64,000 bases of DNA, from NCBI GenBank assembly GCA_009823505.1, contig VZQC01005092.1, forward strand, positions 30,905-94,904, given 5' to 3'. Below, in pieces: positions 11,220-22,990 of this stretch. Origin of the DNA: Rhizomys pruinosus. Its lineage: Eukaryota > Chordata > Mammalia > Rodentia > Spalacidae. The notes under the pieces are model-generated. The model was not told the DNA's origin. It ran no database searches and was given only the letters and a program-made list of their open reading frames with translations. The first letter of the stretch is position 1; every line of letters begins with the position of its first letter. A program made the position numbers and the translations under genes.

Positions 11220-11375
11220 ATAGACAAGGCCAATCCCCTGAGGCTAAGAAACGCAGCTGTGTGCCTCAGTCTCTATATCTCCTATCTGGAGCCTCTGTGG
11301 GCTCAACATTCTCACCCACACAATGGGAATAATAGTAAATAAAATGAGGCTGTTGTATTGATTTAAAAACCTGTA
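11220..11375 (-). repeat. MIR relic, right-arm copy
   Basis: Inverted partner of the MIR at 4545-4700; CCTCTGTGGGCTCAACATTC and AATGGGAATAATAG are visible. Confidence 0.55.
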
Positions 11376-11745
11376 GCCATGTAAGGGAGGTTTTCCTTAG
11401 TAGAATCTAAGACTGTAACTCTGAGGAATTGTTTTCAGCACAAAACATTTTGGCTACATAGTTCTGCAAAATTAAGCAGGCAGCAAAGTGTAGGCCCAGG
11501 GACAATTTGCCATGTCCCAAGGGTAGCCCTAATGCCAGCTTCCCTAGTCTGGAAATGCAAACTGTTTGGCCATCCAGACCAGCAGGTATGGGCTCTCCAG
11601 AGGGGTCCAGCCCTGGAGGTACAGATGCCTGGGCAGAGTATTCAGTTCCAGGATGATGGCAGCTTCACAGCCCACCCACTGTGCTGAGGATGCTGTGCGT
11701 GACACATGCGGGACCCAGAGATAAGGCTAGGCTACCCTCCAGGAC

Positions 11746-12156
11746 TAGACCCTGTGCAGGCATGTACTTAGGTACTCGAGGGATCACCAAACCTGCAGAG
11801 ACGAGAGAAAAGAACGAGACTTTGCAAGGTCTGTCAAAGTTCTGATTTATTGAAGTTATGACAGCGGTTTTTATTTAGTAAAAGCGGGAAGAATCAGGAA
11901 GAGGAGAGGGTGGGATAGACTTACAGCAAAAGTTAAAGTTTACGGGGCTAGAATGTTTGCGTCTGGCAGGGATTCTTTGTCCGTGATAAGCTTCCTCTCG
12001 GGGCTGCTGTGCTCCGGCGATAATTTTGCTTGATAAGTGTTCCTCCCGGAACATCAGGTAGTGCAGGTAGGAAGCTTCTCTGACGTCTGCACTTAGAGGA
12101 CAGTTCTGAAGCATTTCAGAGTTACGCTTTATGAGCAGGCTTACAGATCCTAAAAA
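11746..12156 (-). repeat. 3' LTR of the ERV
   Basis: About 411 bases, matching 19621-20130 in order: GGTACTCGAGGGAT, AACGAGACTTTGCAAGG, GATTTATTG, then GGATTCTTTGTCCGTGATAA, then GCAGGCTTACAG. On the minus strand an AATAAA signal lies at 11846-11851. Next to it at about 12157-12175 is a short purine-rich stretch on the minus strand where a polypurine tract would be. Confidence 0.88.
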
Positions 12157-15100
12157 TATCTCCTTCGTTATACCTTAAGAAGGCTCGGGGAAATAATCAG
12201 GCAGAGTGGCAACCCATCAGCGATTATGGAACCACCCCTGTCTTAGGGCACGACCACTGCAAGACCCCCTTCCTTACCCCGTCTTGGATGCCTGTCGTCC
12301 TCAGGGCTCCTGTCTTAGGTTGGTAAGACTGGGGAGAGGAAGTTGCCCGTTGTTTGGGGCGGCCACCTGGACTGGGAACAGGCTGCCTACTCAACCTGGG
12401 GACGGATAATTTTACAAGGAGCGAAAATCAGCCAAATGGCAGGTGGCAGGAACAGTGGCAGAGGATGGGTGAGAGGGCCCCAGGCTTGAATCATCACTTT
12501 TTTTTCCATGGCCAAGCGATGATAATGGACTCGTGCTGTAAGTGAGGAGTTCTATTTGGGACTTAACAAAATTGGTTAATCGATTAAGCGCCATGGCCCA
12601 AATGAAATTAGCAGGATCAATCCAAGACAGGTCCCAGGAGACCAGGTAATAAGGTGGACCACCAAGAAGGAGCTGGCATAAGTTTCTGAGATAAGCAAGC
12701 TGTACTCATAAATTTTTGAGATAACAAGGCAGTAGCTGAAAGCCTGAATAGACACAGCTTTGGCTTCCAGCATCCTTTTTACAAAAGAGGGGGAGCCCAC
12801 TTGTAAGGTGGGTTTCAAGTATCTATGTTCATATTTTGAACAACCCAAGGTTCCCTATAGTTAGTCTATATTGGTTGTTAATCTCACAAATTTCACCCAG
12901 TAACTCTCCACAGCCCTTAACATTCGATACCACCACCTCCTCTTCCGAAGTTGGGTCCCTAGCTTTGGGAGAGGGGTACAGGCGGGAGACAAGTAGTGTT
13001 TTCTGGAGATGTTTTTACTCAAGTCAGGTTTGTTTCCTCTTCATGGGTGACAGCTTCTCCAGGGTACTCTTTTTAAATCCACTAACAAAGCACAAGCAAT
13101 TAGAGGTAATAGGATATTTAAACAGTAATAATTTATGGCTAGTTTAGCTTTGAAGCTATGGACACAGCTATTTGGATGGTATATGTTAATCCATAAGCTG
13201 TGATTTTCTATAAAAGATGACAAGGTTCTTATTGTGGCTCATATAACTCACAACAAAAATAATCACTAGAGGAACATAAGCTTATGGACAAGCAGCCATG
13301 AATATTCCTCCAAGAGAGAAAGCGCAATAGCCATTAGATTGGGATATAGTATAGACACATGGCTGCCCTGTTGCACAGCATCTTCAGGCAGTTGAGGTGT
13401 AGCGGTGCTGACAGAGGAGTCTTGCTTGACTCAAGGAAGACCATATCCTGGCGTTGTCGCATTAGTGGCCTTTGGTATGCTCTCTGCAGTTTTAAAGGCA
13501 ATTGTACATTAGCAAGTGATGTCTCCAAATATTTTTTTGATATGCGTCCACCAGGTTCTTTTAACAACAGGGACGTTATCAACCTTTTTCTTGCGGATAG
13601 CCCAGTTTAAACAGGCAAAAGGAGCGTTATAGTTTGGGAGGGCTTGGATCCCCCGCCAACATCTCCTTGGGCAGCAACAATCCATTGTTGACATCAGAGC
13701 CTCCTGTATTAAGCATATTGTGCAATTGGACCACTTATAATATACATTTATATTTAGCTTTAGATAGAGACCATCTCTGTACAGTTTGTAGTCTATCAAT
13801 CAACCAAAGAAGGCAGTCACACCTGTCTATAAGCATTACCTTATGACAGTTGGTTCCCCATTTCACAGTTGGGAATGACTTCACTACCATCACATTTTTT
13901 TCTTTTCCATATAAAGGAGTGAGGGTAGACAGGTTTCTCCCAGCTAATGAAGTAACTTTCATCACACCCTCATAACCAGTTCTCCCCAACCCAGACTTTA
14001 GAGAATGTTCACATGTCATGTGAACTCAGGCAATCTGAACGGTTCTTTTTCCTTTAATGTCTCAGAATGGGATCAGCCTCTCGGGTTGGCATTATTATTA
14101 GTCCATCTGCAGTCAATATTGTGTCTTTTTAGACAATTTATGTTGGTGTTTTACCTGTGGGAACATACAAACTCCTCCCATAGTTAGCTTTAAAATATTA
14201 CATATTACTCACAAGTTTAGGAATATCAGAGGGCAATATCTAAACCACCCATCCCTCTTTTTTGATCAGTCAGATGCACTACATTGGCCCTACCTACAAT
14301 ACCCATACACCAGGACCAAGGTGTAAGTTTATTATTAAATTATTATCAAACTGTCTACCTTTGACTGGTATGTTTAATTGTGGAGGAAGATAAACTCAGA
14401 CCAATTTTCTCAAGTTACTGAGAAGCAAAGGAAAATGTAGACAAGGTGATACGCATAGAACACAGAAAAAATACAGAGACCATCTGTGCACTCCCAATCT
14501 CAAAGCCACTGTTGGAAATTCAACACAGATTACAAATAAGGCAATTAACATACTATATTTTTAATTAGTTTGCAACAATGCAGTACCAAAGGTGAAACTG
14601 TAAACCTTACAGGTGGATTTTAATAGCTGTCCTTTTCCAAGTTCTTGGCCTTATCTAGGCCTGGCATGAAAACATACTTTAAAGATTTTGGTTAATAGTT
14701 AACTCGTAATAAAAGATCTACATAATATATAGATCATATAGAAATGATTAATAGATTAGCATGTCAATCAATCGAAATCTAAAGACATTGTATAGATATG
14801 TCCCATGAGAGTTGTCTACACAGCATTACCCATTTTGATTAATTTAATAATAAAAACTTGCGTCTTAAGATGGAAGGGCCAGTTTCAACTTAGAGGCAAT
14901 GTTTTTTACTGGTATCATAGCTATTAACATTAAAATATGTAGAACACAAAAAGTACATTCATCCATACACATGTGTGCGCGTACATACATGCATACAACA
15001 TACACACAAAAAGGTTTGTTGGGTTGACCTGTAAGAGAAGAAAGGCATATCGTTTGATGTCAATAAACCTGAAATATTTTATAATTTGTTAATAGGGTTA

Positions 15101-15394
15101 TTTTTACATAATTAGAATAAGTGTACTAGTAACTCATAAAACAGCAGATATCCATATGCCACCTCTTAGACCCATTTGTAACCACTTGATCGTTAATGAA
15201 TTATCTTTAAAGTTTACTATTTTTTTCCCTATCTTGTCTCTTTGGTCAATATTCCTAAACTGTCCCTCTGATAAGCCTAACTGACCCTATAAAATCTAAA
15301 GATTGAGGATTTCCCAAAGTAGACAGGCCAAAGTCATTTGTAGTCTTGGAAATGATCCCCTTGTCCAGGTTAAATTAAGGACTTTGGAAACAAA

Positions 15395-15660
15395 TAATAA
15401 TTATTTATAAACAACAATTATAACGATTATTAATTAATTATTAAATTAATTAAGAATTATCATTAACTAATATTATCACACATAATAATAAAAAAGAAGG
15501 TTAAAAAATGCAGCCAACAATGAACAATTTACCATTAGACTGAATTTTTATCAATTATTAATAATTATATCAAATAACAATAACTATTAATAACAATTAA
15601 TAAGAATTACAATAATAAGTAACAACAATCTATCATTAACCTGAATAAGACTGCAGATTA
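15395..15660. repeat. AT-rich low-complexity tract
   Basis: The sequence is nearly all A and T, built from ATTAATTA, AATAATTAT and AACAATTA words, inside the ERV interior. It is not a clean microsatellite. Confidence 0.8.
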
Positions 15661-17984
15661 TAAACCCAAATATAAAAATTGGTTTTAAACACTAAGGGGT
15701 ATAAAGCAAAACATATTTTATGAGTGAAATCTAGTTTGTTAATAGTTAAATAGATTTAAACCTGGAGGACTATAATGAATTGAAAGCAAGAACTATACCT
15801 ATTCATTTACACATACACACAGCTTGAAGATACAAAGGGCCGAAAGAAAAATAAAACAGTTTTTATTTAAAGAATTTCTTATTTAAATATAAACCAAAAT
15901 ATCAAATTACGTTGTTAAAGAGACCGTCTACCAATTTTATTATTAAAAAAAGAAAGTTATACGAGACCAAGGTTGTTTTGTTAGAACTGCAAGGTCTGTA
16001 AATTCTTCTAGACTTTAAGTTAAACAAGCTGAGATGGATTCAAATCACTTAATTGATACAACTTTGTAGGGTGGAGGTCCACAGTGTGTCTTCGGAGGAT
16101 TGGAATCAAGGCTACACTTTTAAAACACAATGAACACGGCCCGGGGCTGGGCTCTTGCCCAAGACTTTATGCTTCCCAGAGAAACACAGAACAAGAGACT
16201 GTAAAGCCAGCCCTTCCCACACCAGCCATCTGCTGTTTTCAGAGCAGGAAAATGTAACATCTTTATATTTTGCCTTTAGTCTTTTTTAAGGTAGAGCTGG
16301 TGGGGAGGTCACTCCGTAGACTAGACGGCCCTGAACTCACAGACCCAATCCCTTTGGATGAAAGTGTGGCCCACCACCAAGTCTGTGGAATTTACCAAGC
16401 CAATTTGGAGTATAAAGCACCTTTAAGTAACACTCTATGGAATGCAATTTGCTGTAAATGTATCCTGTCCTTCTAGCCTCTTTGACATTTCCCACCTGAG
16501 CTGTGGCCAGAAGGGGAAACCAGAACCCCAGGCTGTAGGGCAAATGTGAACCACAAATTTTAAAACAATTACCTAGAAGATGGGATGGGAGAGGGGGGGC
16601 TCCTCTCACAATTTTTTTGAATATCTACCACCTGGGAAGGCTGGGAAGCAACAGATGCCCCCAATCCATGGAATCCAAGCACCAGCATAGGGGTCTGCAT
16701 AATTGTGTCCCTCTGAGTGGGTGAAAACCCATAAGAGAATGCAAGATTCTCAAAGCCTATCAGAGACACCAGTCTCCGGCACACAGGCCAAACCTCCATC
16801 AGCGCCATCCACAGGTTTTCACCACAAATAAACAGGAGAATAAATTTATTTTTGTGTTTAGCCTTAGCACCAATGTCGTTACGGATTTGGAGATGTTAAA
16901 CTTTTTTCATGTCACAACTTGAAACGCAATAGCCACGGCAACCACAGCACACAGTCACAAACACATGCCATACATCACAACACAATTCCTCCTGAAACAT
17001 AACTTTCCTTAAGTGTAATTCCCCAATCTTGTAAAATTTTTAGCTATCAACTGGGTCCTCCACGACCACGGTTCCGCTTTTCCCAGACAAAAATGTTTCA
17101 AGTAAATCATTAGCATTGGATGTGAGCCTATTCATTTAAACATCTCCATGAGACAAATATGTTCAACTAGTTTCAAACCCAAAAATTTAGCACCGAGAAT
17201 TGATGAAACTCTAAATTAGAGATGATAACCTAAATCAGGGTAAAATGACTCTTAAGTTTGTAACAGCACTCAGAAATTTCATAGTAATGTTCTCTGAACC
17301 CAAAGACCCTGGCTGTGCTAGGATTAAAGGCGTTGTGACCACACACCCAGCCAAGAAATCAAAACATGAAGCACAGTCTTTACGAACCTGACCCACCCAG
17401 TTCTTTGAGTCCAATCCTTCCATAACACAAACACACAGATCATGCCAGCCTGATCAGCAAGGAAGGTGCAGACCCAGAGAGGTCCCTTTCCGCAATTGAG
17501 GAGAAGGGAGGGGGAGGAGAAAAAGAGCCGAAAAAATGTTTTGCAGAAACTAATTATAAAAGAGCCCAAAATCTGTACCAGATTGCTCTCCTTTGCTCCT
17601 TGGAGGCAAGAGCCTTTAATGCACCCCCAGAAGCCACGCAGCTCCCCAACTGATCCAGGTGCCAAACTCCAAAAAGCAGTCCTCAGCAAAGAATGGGAAA
17701 AGGGTTGTGGGGGGGCAGAGTACTCAGGAATTTCCCAAGCTCTTAAGACATCCTCCCAAGGCAGACTGCTAATGCAAATTTTACTAGCCTGTGAGAAGCA
17801 GATTATCTCTGGTCCTTTGGGATATCACAAAAATCTCTAACTGTCCGTTTTTTTTTTTTCTCATCAGAGACTTAGAATAGGCTCTTCCTTTCTTTAATCA
17901 GTAAAAAAAGCACAATTCCAATCCCTTGTTATATCTTTTATACCCAAGTTCTGTACTGGAAAACATCCACAACTCCTACCTAGC

Positions 17985-18093
17985 CCCAGCTGTCCTGGAG
18001 CTCGCTCCTTAGACCCGTTGGCTTTCACAAAGATTTACCTGCCTTGTTTCAAGGGCTGGTTAAAGGCGTGCACCGCCACGCCTGGCTCTATCC
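17985..18093 (-). repeat. B1 SINE fragment inside ERV
   Basis: CCCCAGCTGTCCTGGAGCTC through TTAAAGGCGTGCACCGCC and ACGCCTGGC is the reverse complement of B1, with an internal deletion or decay around 18020-18050. A shorter B1-like piece (GCTAGGATTAAAGGCG) occurs at 17315-17331. Confidence 0.75.
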
Positions 18094-19599
18094 AGTCTTA
18101 ACAGATAACAAATAAAATCTTCAAATAACCGGCTTAGATTTTGTTTTATAGGAACCTGGGTTCATTTAAGCCTTTGAAAAAAGTTTAAGAGGCATAGCCA
18201 AAAGTAAGCTAATTTATGTGCACAATATAGAATGAAAAAACTTTAAAGTGGCCACTTATTTAACAGAAAACCAACGAAACAGAAAATCAAGACACCTGAA
18301 GGAGAAACAGTTAACACACAGACAACTAGCATAGAACCAAATATGGAGACAAAAATCAGACACATGAGAGAAGAGTTAACACACAGACAGCTAGCAGAGA
18401 CATATGACATTTTTAGTATAAACTCAATTAAAACAGTTTTGTACTCAAAGTCACCAAATGGTGGATTGATTTACTACTAAATGCCTGTTCCACCTTAACG
18501 AACAGTTATGTTAAGCAGGGCCTGCTGGCCTGGCATCTTAAGTAGATGGATTGTTGTATCTTGTTTTTTTTTATTCTTTTTTTTTTGAATCCGTGCAGCG
18601 ACATTCTTGGGTCTTCCTTTCAGGTTCGGATCTCATCCCTAATATCAGAGATAGTGGAGACGCCAAAACCAAAAAAAAAAAAAGCGTTAAAATCTTTACG
18701 GTGGTTTTGGGAATGGATCTGGTAACCTGCCATAAAGGAGAAACATTACACGCTGTGGGGCGATCGCTCAGTCTGTCCTGCTGGGAGATGCTGTGAGATG
18801 GTGAGTGCCGGGCACCTGGGCCGCTCAGTGAGCTCCTTGGCATATCCCGCGCCCCTGGGGGACTTGAGCTGTACTCTGGCAGAGGGGTGGCTGCAGATAC
18901 GCTGCGGGGGGCCGGCTTGGGGGGTCATGGAGCGCTTAGGGGAGGAAGCTAGTCACCTGCTGGAGAAGTTAAGATTCTCGGACATCGGCAGCACCAAGTT
19001 TGGCTGCAAAGGGGGGAGCTGTGCTTTAGAGGGCAGGGAAAGGGCATCTCTTTGGGGGGCTGACAGGTGGTGCCTGGGGTGTCTGTCTTAGGGCAATTGG
19101 GGACGGAGACTGCAGTGAGTGCGCGCGGGGGGAGGGGGTTCTGAGTTATCTCATTAATAACAGTCTTTTGGGTGAATTGAGGGCCCATCAAGGACCACCC
19201 AGGGACATGTATCCCCTAAGAATATAAAAATCTAGTTAAATCATTTTTCTTAACCCGAATTCCTCTCCCCCTGAAAGCTGTCTTAAAGTGTGAATAAATT
19301 TGCTACTTCTTAGACAGAACGACTGGCCACATTATTTACATACTGAGCCAAGTTGGCCTATCTTTAATATGAGACAAAGAACCACATACCTCCTATTGTC
19401 CGAGGATTATGCACTCCGTGGGTGGCGAAATGTCCTCTCTTTCCAGGTTTTCCACGCTCCGCTGACGGCGAAGCGCCCTCTCATTACCGAGTTTTTCCGC
19501 GATCGCCTCTGATGAGCGCCCTATCGGTCCGTGAAGTTCGTAAACAGGACCCAGGACCTCGGGTGTCCCATTGTCTGGTAGGGGGGTCTCTTCCTCGAG

Positions 19600-19617
19600 C
19601 CCCTACGTCGGGCGCCA
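19600..19617 (-). other. Primer binding site, tRNA-Lys type
   Basis: On the minus strand it begins TGGCGCCCGACGTAGGGGC, three bases from the 5' LTR edge. It resembles the lysine primer site TGGCGCCCAACGTGGGGC with small indels. It fixes the element's orientation. Confidence 0.8.
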
Positions 19618-19620
19618 ATA

Positions 19621-19748
19621 TGACCCTGTCTACTGGTCATGTAACGTTAGGTACTCGAGGGATCCCCAAAACCTGCAGATAAGCGAGAGAAAGGAACGAG
19701 ACTTTGCAAGGTTTGTCAAAGTCTGATTTATTGCATTATGACACGGTT

Positions 19749-19796
<48 letters not shown>

Positions 19797-20130
19797 AAAA
19801 AAGAAAAACAGAAAAAAAAAAAAGTTATTTAGTAAAAGGACGGAAGATCAGGAAAGGGAGGGGGGTTGGTAGAATCTTGATAAAAGTGAAAGCGTTAGGG
19901 AATCGGGAAAGCTAATATGCATAAACTGCCCGGAAGGATTCTTTGTCCGTGATAAGCTTCATCCGGGGGCTGTTGGCTCCGGCAGACAATGTTTGCTTAT
20001 GATAAGATTCCTCCGGAACACCAGGTATGCAGGCAGAAAGCCTCTCTGCATGTCTGCACTTTTACAGGAACAGTCCCGAAGCTATTTCAGAATTAACCCT
20101 TTACGGGCAGGCTTACAGCTCCTAAACACA
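19621..20130 (-). repeat. 5' LTR of the ERV, with long A run
   Basis: In the sense direction it begins TGTG and ends in GGGTCA, so the TG...CA ends are visible. AATAAA on the minus strand lies at 19727-19732. A run of about 70 A with two G interruptions (about 19752-19823) replaces a short T/A stretch of the other LTR. Many single-base indels separate the two LTRs, as in age-related decay or uncorrected long-read sequence. Confidence 0.88.
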
Positions 20131-20508
20131 ACCAATCTCAAGAACCTGTCCTCTCCAGCTGTTCCAAGCAAGCATGCTCAGGTGAGGGGTCTGACATAAA
20201 TCTTCAGACAGTCATGATACTATCTATGCTGATCTGACACAAGAATTCAAAGCACCGAGGTCCAGGAAACAGCTGACATATCAGCAACGTGTTTAAGAAA
20301 CAGCGGGTCAGAACAAGTAAGAAGTAGCCTGCCTGGAATTATGTATGTCTCCACTAGTTCCCTATGCTACCTGGGTCAAGTTACCTAAACTTGTGCCTTG
20401 GTTTACCATTAGTGAACTGACAATGGTAGTAGTTCTCACATTGCAGGTGGGTATGGGGCTGAGTTCACACAGGTAATGCAAGAAGCCTCTGGCACTTAGT
20501 CATTGTAC

Positions 20509-20718
20509 CTAGGGGCCCAGACTCCGGAGATGTGGTGGGAAGCCATTGGAAATTTCATGAATAATGATCACACACAGAGTGCTGGCACCCAGAAGACAAG
20601 GGTCCCATTCAGTAAGAGGTTGGTGCTTTTGGATATGAGGGGAATTGCCCTGTGGAAATCTAAATAACACAGCAAAGCTGCATACAGCCAGAGGATAGTG
20701 GGGGTGGAGGGGGAGCAT
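20509..20718 (-). other. Right-arm partner of the 69-codon frame
   Basis: Inverted copy of 3591-3800 with the same length and two residue changes. See that entry; no function can be assigned. Confidence 0.15.
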
Positions 20719-20781
20719 TCAAGAAGCAACAGCCTTGAGCTCCAAATAGCCAGAGAAATGCAACTTGAGCTAGCTTAGATT

Positions 20782-20935
20782 GTGTGTGTGTGAGCTCGTG
20801 TGTGTGTGTGTGTGTGCTGTGTGTAGTCTGTGTGTGTTGTGTCCTGTGTGTGTGTCTGTGTGCTGTGCTGTGTGGTTTTGTGATGTGCCTGTGTTGTGTG
20901 TGTGCGTGTGGTGTGTCGTTCTGTGTGTGTGTGTT
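20782..20935. repeat. Compound (GT)n microsatellite, right arm
   Basis: GTGTGT broken by CTGTG and TCCTG, the shortened and more irregular partner of 3239-3527. Confidence 0.9.
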
Positions 20936-20937
20936 TA

Positions 20938-21200
20938 GTCAACCTCTGGCTATAGCACATCTTCCTCTTTATTTTTTTGAGATATGGTCTCTCACTAAAC
21001 CTGGAGATTACCAATCTGGCTGGACGAGCTAGCTAGTAAATCCCAAGGATTCTTTGCCTCTACCTTCTGAGCACTGGGATTATAGCATCACCAACCATCC
21101 CTATTGCTTTTATACAGTGATAGGGATCAAACTCAGGTGTCACGCCTACATAGCACAGCACTTTACCAACTTAGCCCACTTCCCCATCCTTGGCTCAGAT
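20938..21200 (-). repeat. B4 SINE, right-arm copy
   Basis: Reverse complement of a B4: GAGATATGGTCTCTCACTAA, TGAGCACTGGGATTATAGC, GGGATCAAACTCAGGT and the ID-like head at 21165-21195. Partner of 3001-3236. Confidence 0.8.
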
Positions 21201-21271
21201 TAAAAAAAATAAGTATCTCTCAAGTCATCTATTCTATNATCTATCCATCTATAGTCTATAGTATGTAGATA

Positions 21272-21430
21272 TATTTATAATAGTAAAGTATGCCATGGCA
21301 CAAGCAGGTAGATTGTAAGAAGACAGCTTCAGAAAATCTGTTCTCCTTTCCACTAATGGGTCTTGGTGACCGAACGTCAAGGTATCAGGTTTGGTGGCAG
21401 GAGTCTTTACCCACTGAGCCATATCAACTG
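21272..21430 (-). repeat. B3-type SINE, right-arm copy
   Basis: TATGCCATGGCACAAGC, then AGAAGACAGCTTCAG, then CACTGAGCCATATC. Partner of the B3 at 2775-2925. The single N of this arm (21238) is in the tail repeat just beside it. Confidence 0.75.
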
Positions 21431-21784
21431 CCCTTGCCTCAAAAATTTTAAGGCATCTATTGACATAAGAAACCAATAGTTTAAAGATAGTTGGCTTCAG
21501 AGGTGGCTGAACCTGGGCACTTCGCTGTGGTGGTGACAAGACAGCCCCTAGAAGTCTCAGACTTACAGTCTCTTAGCAGAGCACCCATGATAGAAGGGGC
21601 AATTTTACCCCCAGAAGTTCCAGAGAAATCCCCAGGGCAGTTAGTTCCTGGCTAGAATTGTCCAGCTTGGACATGGACTACTTTGGGGGACCAAGGAACA
21701 TAACTGACTTTATTTGAGGCACAGTGGAGGCTGAGGACGATGAATCTTTGTGAAGGAAAAAAAGAAGAAGATGGAACCATGGCT

Positions 21785-22190
21785 ACCCGATGACCAGCAG
21801 ACTAACTGCAGCTGAGGATGCAGAGGGCTACCAGAGTGAACCAGCGCAGACTAACTGCACGAGAGCAGGCTAAATACCAGATGAGCCAGCCAGACTAACC
21901 TGCAGCCGAGGAGAATGCAGGGCTACCCGAGATGACCAGGCAGACTAATCACCTAGAGGGATGCGAGGGCTAACCAGATGACAGGCCGGACTGAACGTGC
22001 ACCGGAGAGGATTGCAGGCTACCAGATGTAACCAGGGCACCAGTAACTGCACCAAAAGGATGCAAGGGCTACCAGATGACCAGGCAGACTAACTGCACTG
22101 AGGATGCAGGGCTACCAGATGACCAGGCGGACTGACTGCACCGAGGATGCAGGGATAACAGATGACCAGGCACACTAACTGCACTGACGT
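21785..22190. repeat. 43-bp minisatellite, right arm, about 10 ragged units
   Basis: Inverted partner of 1156-2432: recurring GGGCTACCAGATGACCAGG and CAGACTAACTGCA. There are about 10 units with many one- to three-base indels, against about 30 tidy units in the left arm. Confidence 0.9.
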
Positions 22191-22304
22191 TATAGGGCTT
22201 CGGCCCACTCTGTCTCATCCTATTTATTTGAATTGTGACCCATATTTGTTCAAAACCACAAACTGTGTCTTTGAATCTCTTAAGCCATTTGAAGCAATGT
22301 TAAG

Positions 22305-22780
22305 GGTACCTGGTAACTTCCCTTGGAGCACTTGGGGGGCAAAGGAGAGGCAACACGCCTGCAATGTAATTAACACTATAACAACTTGTTTCCCCCTTGG
22401 AGAATTACACCATTAGCTGCTTCAATTGTGCATGAAATATAAATTACATTACTCGGAGGCATCATGTCGGAGCAAACTCGATGCTAAGTGAGGAGGCTCT
22501 CCAGGGTGCATCCCACTCCCCAGCCAGGGGGTCAGAAGGAGCACAGACCCCGAGGATAAGCGCTAGCCCATCAGCCTGTCGTCTCTTTGGCTGTTCCAGG
22601 CTAGAAAACTAACATGTAGAATTGTTCCTGGACTGTGTTGGGCACCTCAGCACTTTTCCTACTTGTTCGATAGTTTGGAATCACAGACTTTCCTTGTGGC
22701 TTCCCTAGCTCCCACACACAAACAGAACAAAAGGGTTACTTCCCTCCTTGCTGGTGTGTACATGTGCGCACATGTTTTCA
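22305..22780. other. Unique gene-free sequence, candidate conserved element
   Basis: No repeat is recognised. The stretch 22380-22460 is AT-rich with homeodomain-like ATTA cores (ACCATTAGCTGC, AATTGTGCATGAAATAT) next to an ordinary GC-richer flank. It has the look of conserved non-coding DNA, but this cannot be tested here. Confidence 0.3.
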
Positions 22781-22784
22781 CGTA

Positions 22785-22990
22785 TGCTTGTGTGCATGTT
22801 TATTTACTACTAATTACAATTAGTATTACTGCATGTGAGTATGATATGTGAGTGCCCGTATCCACAGTGTGCATGCAGCGGTCAGAAGACAACTTGCTGG
22901 AGTTGGTTCTCTCTCTCTTTGCCTGGGTTCTGGGGATAGAACTTAGGTCATCAGGCTTACAGGACAAGCACTTTACCCTCTGGCCCATGT
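22785..22990 (-). repeat. B3-type SINE
   Basis: TGCAGCGGTCAGAAGACAAC, then GGTTCTGGGGATAGAACTTA, then CATCAGGCTTACAGGAC is the reverse complement of the B3 body and head. Confidence 0.75.

Larger units (their letters stand above)
12157..19599 (-). other. ERV interior without intact frames
   Basis: About 7.4 kb between the LTRs. No frame exceeds about 125 codons and none shows motifs I can assign to protease, reverse transcriptase or integrase. The part at 12845-13710 recurs, diverged, at 52690-53545, which ties both to one family. Base composition shifts strongly: 14500-16000 is very AT-rich, while 18750-19190 is GC-rich leader-like sequence. A B1 fragment lies inside at 17985-18093. The interior looks like a non-autonomous or much rearranged element. 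Confidence 0.7.
11746..20130 (-). mobile_element. Class II (ERVK-like) LTR retrotransposon, decayed
   Basis: Two direct LTRs (11746-12156 and 19621-20130) flank about 7.46 kb. Next to the right LTR, 19600-19617 is the reverse complement of a lysine-tRNA-type primer binding site beginning TGGCGCCCG, so the element runs on the minus strand: 5' LTR on the right, 3' LTR on the left. The lysine primer suggests a class II (betaretrovirus-related) ERV. The left palindrome arm retains the uninterrupted site (near 4175-4185), so insertion followed duplication. I see no long gag, pol or env frame; the interior is either heavily decayed or non-autonomous. A clean target-site duplication could not be read. 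Confidence 0.88.
8966..22304 (-). repeat. Palindrome 1, right arm (interrupted by ERV)
   Basis: Reverse-complement copy of 1038-6974. Order is collinear: LTR-like end, paired unknown region, B2, B3, MIR, then the ERV insertion at 11746-20130, then arm sequence resumes at about 20131 with B4, B3 and minisatellite. Without the ERV the arm is about 4.95 kb, shorter than the left arm mainly because the 43-bp minisatellite is shorter. An N at 21238 and many single-base indels between 20100 and 22200 suggest lower sequence quality. Confidence 0.92.

Noticed and set aside
13509..14019. Overlapping 94-96-codon minus frames in the ERV as an env or pol gene
   Set aside because: They lie on the element's sense strand, but I see no diagnostic retroviral motif and both are short and broken.
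18551..19191. Overlapping 60-97-codon frames in the GC-rich ERV leader as a gag start
   Set aside because: Frames lie on both strands, are mutually overlapping and lack recognisable matrix or capsid features.
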